From Strobilurus pachycystidiatus (lineage: Eukaryota; Basidiomycota; Agaricomycetes; Agaricales; Physalacriaceae), in the NCBI GenBank assembly GCA_019915135.1, contig JAHLMK010000009.1, positions 1,054,001 through 1,118,000 of the forward strand: a stretch of DNA of 64,000 nucleotides, read 5' to 3'. This document shows, piece after piece, positions 60,177 to 64,000 of the stretch. Positions within the stretch are counted from its first letter, which is position 1. Each line of letters opens with the position of its first letter. A program made the position numbers and the translations under genes. The notes below the pieces were generated by a model. It did no database searches and was not told the origin of the DNA. It saw only the letters and a program-made list of their open reading frames with translations.

Positions 60177-61814
60177 GTCGGGGTCTTTGAACACCTCCTC
60201 CAGCTCGCCTCGTTCCTTCTCAATCTTTGCTTCCGCCGCCTGCTCGTAGACGTCATCCTCCTCTTCATCCTCGTCTTCGTCGGGGTCATCCTCCCACTCG
60301 TCACAGTCGTCTCCGTCTGAGGCAAGAGTAGCAGCCTTGGTCTTTTTCTTTTTGAGGGGTTCGAACTGAGAGCATATGGCCTGTAGAATGTGTTGAGTTG
60401 AGAAAGAAGCCCAAGAAAAATGAGACTGATGTGGTAGACGAGGTTGAGGATATGACCAAAGCACCGTATCTGAGTCGTCCGACCGGCAATGGATTCCTCG
60501 ATGGTGCGATAGAGCTCGTCGAGGCTATTGAGCATGCTGTCATTGTTGGAAGCGTTGTCTCCTGCATGCCCGAGGGTGTGGCCAGCGATGCTGAAGTCTT
60601 TAAAGAGATCGAAGGCCGCCTTGGCGAGGTTCTTGCCAGTGTGAGCTTTAGTCATCCTACGAAGAAAGATTAGTATCTGATTGTCGAGATGGAAAGGAAA
60701 GCATACTCTATCATGTCAAGTCCAACAATCAGCATGCGCCCCTTGTGAATGAACGAAACGAGAACACCAAGGAATTTGTGTCCGTTGCCTGCGGTCCAGC
60801 AGTCAAAGATGGGGTTGAAGCGCCCCTCGTAGTCCTTGAGCAGTGCTTGGACCTCAATACGTGTCATCTTGAACGCTTGGTGGATATCACGGCGGAGAGT
60901 ATGGCGAGAAGGAGGTTGCGCTTCTGGGTTGAGGTAGACAAAGACGTCGAGGAGATCGGCGTCCTCAATAATAGAGAAGGGGCGGTGCATGCGGGTGACC
61001 CATTTGAGGAGTTTGAGGCGGAATTTCCCCTTTCGGAACTTGCGGGGGATTTTATTGGTGATTTTTGGTTGAATGGGCGCCTTGTCACCATTCCGCTTGG
61101 TGTGGGCCTTGTCGCACTTGGCTGCGTGAGAGGATTGGTTTGAAGATGAAGTACTCAGCGCCGGGCGCGATGAGTGAGTGCCGTGACTAGAGAATGGTTA
61201 GGAAGATGCCACTTCATGAGAGATGCAAAGAACAAACCGTTTACAGACAAATCGATAGAACCATTCGTCCTTAACGGAGTCGTAGTCGAGCAGGCAATCG
61301 GAATAGTGTTGGAAATATGGTGCGCAAGCACTTTTCTCGCCGGGCCCAAGCTTCTTGAACCAAATTTTCTTCTTGTTGTCTGCAAACGAGCGTCAGCTAT
61401 GATCGGGACGGGAGTGAACAACATACTGAGGCGCTTGACATGCCACTCCTTACTTCCAACAGGTGCTCCCGCCTCACCGTCCGACTCGTTGACCCAGTTC
61501 TCCTCTCCCGCACCTGCCATCTCCTGGTCTCGCTTCAGGTCGGCCGCCGACTTGGCTGCCGCCTTGTCCGCTTTCTCTGCGGCCATTGGCTTCGCCTTGG
61601 CCTTAGTCTTGGTTTTCTTCGACCCCGTCGTGGTCTTGCGTTTGGCCTTGGCGGATTGCTCATTGGCGCTGGATTCCTCCTCGACGGGAGGTTTCCGCTT
61701 CGAGGCACGCTTAGGGGCGGAAGGTGTTTTTGCGGCCTTGGTGGGAGCTTTCTTGGCACCGCGCCTCGAATTTGCTGCGACGGTGGCCGGTTTGCTCGTG
61801 GCTGCTTTTGGCAT

Positions 61815-62396
61815 TTGGACTACAGATTATCTCAGCAGAGCATATGTAAGGTAGTTGGGTGAACTTACGAGATTGGGTAGAGTTATAATAATATGTGTGG
61901 CGTTGTGAAAAGAACGCGACTGTGTGTAACTGCCAGGAGATGCGGTCAGACAACAAGCACTTTGAGTCAAAGATGTGGCTCACGACGTAAGGACTGTTGA
62001 GGATTATGAAAAGCACTGTATGATAACGGAGAATGAGATCACTGTGAGGGCGGTGAGAACGAGGCGGGTAGATATTATGCGCCACAGTCACCTTGGAGGC
62101 CTAGTTGTCCCGCCGTTGCAAATGCCAGTAGTCGGCGCTCAGTCAGACCTGGAGAGCCAGGACTGTCAGTGACAAGACTGGACTGTGGAAGGATACACAT
62201 ACCGTGGCTGCGAGCGCTAAGTCCTGAGAGAAAATAGATGTCAGTAGCGGAAGCGGAAAGCGGAGCGGCGCACACACTGAGAGACGCGCACCAGTGTCCA
62301 ACACCAAATGCACTGAAATCCTTCCACCCTAACCTTCTGCCCAGTCACTGCCCGCTAACCTCAAAATTCTCCCGCCCTTCTCCGAACTCAACCCAA
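61815..62396. other. Region upstream of the hAT gene
   Basis: Presumed 5' non-coding end of the hAT element and flank. I searched for a terminal repeat matching the region near 52060-52400 and did not find one. No gene. Confidence 0.4.
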
Positions 62397-62916
62397 CAGC
62401 AACAGACGATAAGTCTGCACTGAGAATGAGCAGAACTCGGCAATGAGTCGAGGTCTGGCGCTGCAGCGATGATAATTTGCGCAGCAGAAAGGATACACAC
62501 CACTGGCAATAAGTCAGCGGCAGGGCGAGCGGTGAGGCGGCGGGGTGGTGGTGGGAGTATGATTGAAAAGGGGATCGGGACTTGAACGATTTCCAAGTCC
62601 AGCCAGCCGTCATGCCGCGCCACCAGCCACAAACAAATTTGTGGCTGATGGCGCGGCATCTCGGCCAAGGCGTGCACAGGACTTGGATGTCCTAATCGGG
62701 TCCATCACCCGTCTCTGGTTCCTGCCCACCACTGCACCGCTGCCCGCCCCGCCGCCTCTGCCCTCGCTGACGCCGCTCATTGTCACTGACTTATTGCCAG
62801 TGGCGATTCTCCTCATTGCTGCGCGAATTATTTTCGCTGCAGCTTCTGAACTTGACTCATTGCCGAGTTCAGCCCCATTCCTTTGCAGTGCAGACTAATT
62901 GTCTGTCACTTTGCCG
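62397..62916. repeat. Long imperfect palindrome (fold-back element)
   Basis: Two arms of about 240-270 bp are inverted around a centre near 62637. The inner core CCGCGCCA-CAGCCACAAA/TTTGTGGCTG-TGGCGCGG is nearly perfect; outer blocks include CTGACTTATTGCCAGTGG, GACTCATTGCCGAGTTC and GTGCAGACT. The structure resembles a fold-back transposon or MITE. No TSD was identified. Confidence 0.6.
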
Positions 62917-62929
62917 CCGCAGACGCTCA

Positions 62930-63404
62930 TTTGCCGGGCCATCGGGATCAGACTGCCATCGCATCGGTGACGTGGAGCGCGGCCCTGTGTACGATTGAGG
63001 TGCGTACCTTTTTCATTTGTCTTGTGTTGGCGCGTGGGCGCGTACTGATTTCATCGCACGGATTTGCAGCTACCAGGCAGCAACAGCGCCCAACAACAGC
63101 GCCTATCCTCCAGCTGGCGGCGACGGCGCTCGTTCTTCAAGTCTGGTATGTATCTCTGCCATTGCTGGGTAACGAATGGCTGACATTCACCATCATCTAA
63201 GACTCTCGCTCCCGTTCTGCGCTCAAGTCGGGTAAGTCCATCCTTGACGAGCAACGGCTGTAAGCTCAAGCACTGTTCCCTAGGTATTTGCCCTCGTTCT
63301 GCACACCGGCCGGAAATCAGACGTTATTTCACCCGGTGCGTACTTGAACATCCATGTCGACGGTAAACTAACTTCCATCTTGCTAGACTTCAACTCATCG
63401 CAGC
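62930..63404 (+). promoter_or_regulatory. Probable spliced 5' leader of the right-edge gene
   Basis: Four plausible GT-AG introns lie in a row (about 63000-63069, 63146-63200, 63230-63284, 63338-63387), the last ending TTGCTAG 17 nt before the ATG. No long frame crosses the spliced segments, so this is more likely leader than coding. Confidence 0.35.
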
Positions 63405-64000
63405 ATGTCCGGCTCTTCGTCCAATCCCGCGTCCTCGTCCAATGCCGCATCATTGTCCAATCCTGCCGTACCCAGCCCTGCGCGCGTCAGATACGCCCCG
63501 CTCAAATCGTATGAAGGCAAGGTTGGCTACTTTGATGAAGCTGAGCGGATGTTCGTCACGTCGCCCAATTGTGCATACGTCGAGCTCCCGCCATATCCTC
63601 GCAACGGCCACACCACGATGATGCTTCGTGACCGACACTTTGGTCACAATGACCCGCTATATCACCCTCAGCCCTTCGACTATTCCATCGCGCATCTTGC
63701 ACTCATCCGCCACCCTTCAAAGCTCCAACACACCGATGAACTCCTGTGGCACCTCCCCTCAGACTCACATTTCAAACCCGTCAAACTGGGAGACGCATTG
63801 AGCGGTCTTGGTACCATCGACCGCCCATTTTGTGACGTTCTTCGGGATCATTGGTGGCGAGTGAAGAAGCGCCTTGCAGACGAGAATGTGAAGCTGGCGG
63901 CCTCCGAGGAGAAGGACAAGTTGAAGAGTGATCCCTACTTGCACGACGTCTTCCCCCGCATGAAGTATCTTGCTGGGCGGCTTGACATACCTTCCAGTTG
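63405..64000 (+). CDS. Protein of unknown function, partial at right edge
   Basis: An ATG at 63405 opens a frame that runs without a stop to the window end (198 codons). The N-terminus is Ser/Asn/Ala-rich (MSGSSSNPASSSNAASLSN) and the rest is well-ordered: RYAPLKSYEGKVGYFDEAER, MFVTSPNCAYVELPPYPRNG, DRPFCDVLRDHWWRVKKRL, PYLHDVFPRMKYLAGRLDIP. I do not recognise a domain. The style, a Trp/Tyr-rich globular part after a Ser-rich start, is common in Agaricomycete-specific hypothetical proteins. Confidence 0.6.
   Translation, partial: MSGSSSNPASSSNAASLSNPAVPSPARVRYAPLKSYEGKVGYFDEAERMFVTSPNCAYVELPPYPRNGHTTMMLRDRHFGHNDPLYHPQPFDYSIAHLALIRHPSKLQHTDELLWHLPSDSHFKPVKLGDALSGLGTIDRPFCDVLRDHWWRVKKRLADENVKLAASEEKDKLKSDPYLHDVFPRMKYLAGRLDIPSS

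Larger units (their letters stand above)
52407..61814 (-). pseudogene. hAT-family transposase gene broken by three nested insertions
   Basis: Reading from 61814 down: a Lys/Ala-rich N-terminus (MPKAATSKPATVAANS), a likely zinc-finger region (61250-61200), then HRPFSIIEDADLLDVFVYLN, FNPIFDCWTAGNGHKFLGVL, TKAHTGKNL, GDNASNNDSML and CFGHILNLVYH. These are landmarks of fungal hAT transposases, whose RNase H-like core catalyses cut-and-paste transposition. An acidic block ends EEVFKDPD where LTR-B inserted at 60177; coding resumes at 55323 with LERLWQASSRAKVPK. After the MITE-containing intron come RVRTCWNTMNRVINRAVKL and the C-terminal dimerisation region FLGAPATSTDVEQLFSHSG, then SCSSDEE where a solo LTR interrupts, then VEAQVTEEEDVEDENVV and the stop at 52407. 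A TAA at 54658-54660 with apparent +1/-1 indels is a further defect. Confidence 0.85.

Noticed and set aside
52063..62396. Terminal inverted repeats for the hAT transposase element
   Set aside because: I compared both flanks and found no convincing matching ends, so none is reported.
1..64000. CRISPR arrays, operons, riboswitches, bacterial-type promoters
   Set aside because: The window is a eukaryotic fungal genome; the direct repeats are LTRs, tandem duplications or MITEs.

Overview
The window looks like genomic DNA of a basidiomycete fungus, most likely an Agaricomycete. The host genes are cut by many short introns (46-70 nt) with tiny exons, the tRNA and mitochondrial genes are eukaryotic, and the repeats are chromodomain Ty3-type LTR retrotransposons and hAT DNA transposons. 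Species was not determined.

Host genes: an 18-exon MFS transporter of the Dal5/allantoate-permease type (294-2746, +); an SH3-domain protein (3367-4254, -); tRNA-Glu(TTC) (4453-4524); a divergent pair of mitochondrial genes, the Cbp3-type complex III chaperone (13610-14996, -) and ATP synthase subunit g (15180-16421, +), 183 bp apart; two tandem paralogues with mitochondrial-type leaders, the second frameshifted (19448-20253 and 20974-21824); a three-repeat Myb-type protein (34755-36264); and a gene of unknown function running off the right edge (from 63405).

Roughly two thirds of the window is mobile DNA. Two near-intact Ty3-type elements carry target-site duplications (TSDs), very similar LTRs and an extra third ORF. 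Ty3-1 (21988-32590, TSD TGGAC) has Gag-protease and Pol in one frame separated by a TGA-CGG stop. Ty3-2 (37722-49612, TSD GTGGC) has one 8.2-kb polyprotein with a collagen-like Gly-X-Y tract in Gag. A DNA transposon with inverted arrays of a CACTTTG motif (about 4593-11405) contains a non-autonomous LTR element, here LTR-A (6442-10923, TSD AAGTC). A hAT transposase gene (52407-61814, -) is broken by a solo LTR-A (TSD CTCTT), a 471-bp hAT-type MITE (8-bp TSD) and a second non-autonomous LTR element, here LTR-B (55329-60176, TSD GTCGG).

The most unusual result is the shared design of LTR-A and LTR-B. Both encode no reverse transcriptase or integrase. Both have the same core promoter, and the predicted RNA 5' end is complementary to the site just inside the 5' LTR, as in Tf1-type self-priming. 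In both, the first AUG of the predicted transcript opens a sense ORF. Both also carry, on the opposite strand, an intron-containing gene; the two antisense proteins look related and share the position and phase of intron 1. These claims come from reading the sequence by eye; no alignment or database search was run.
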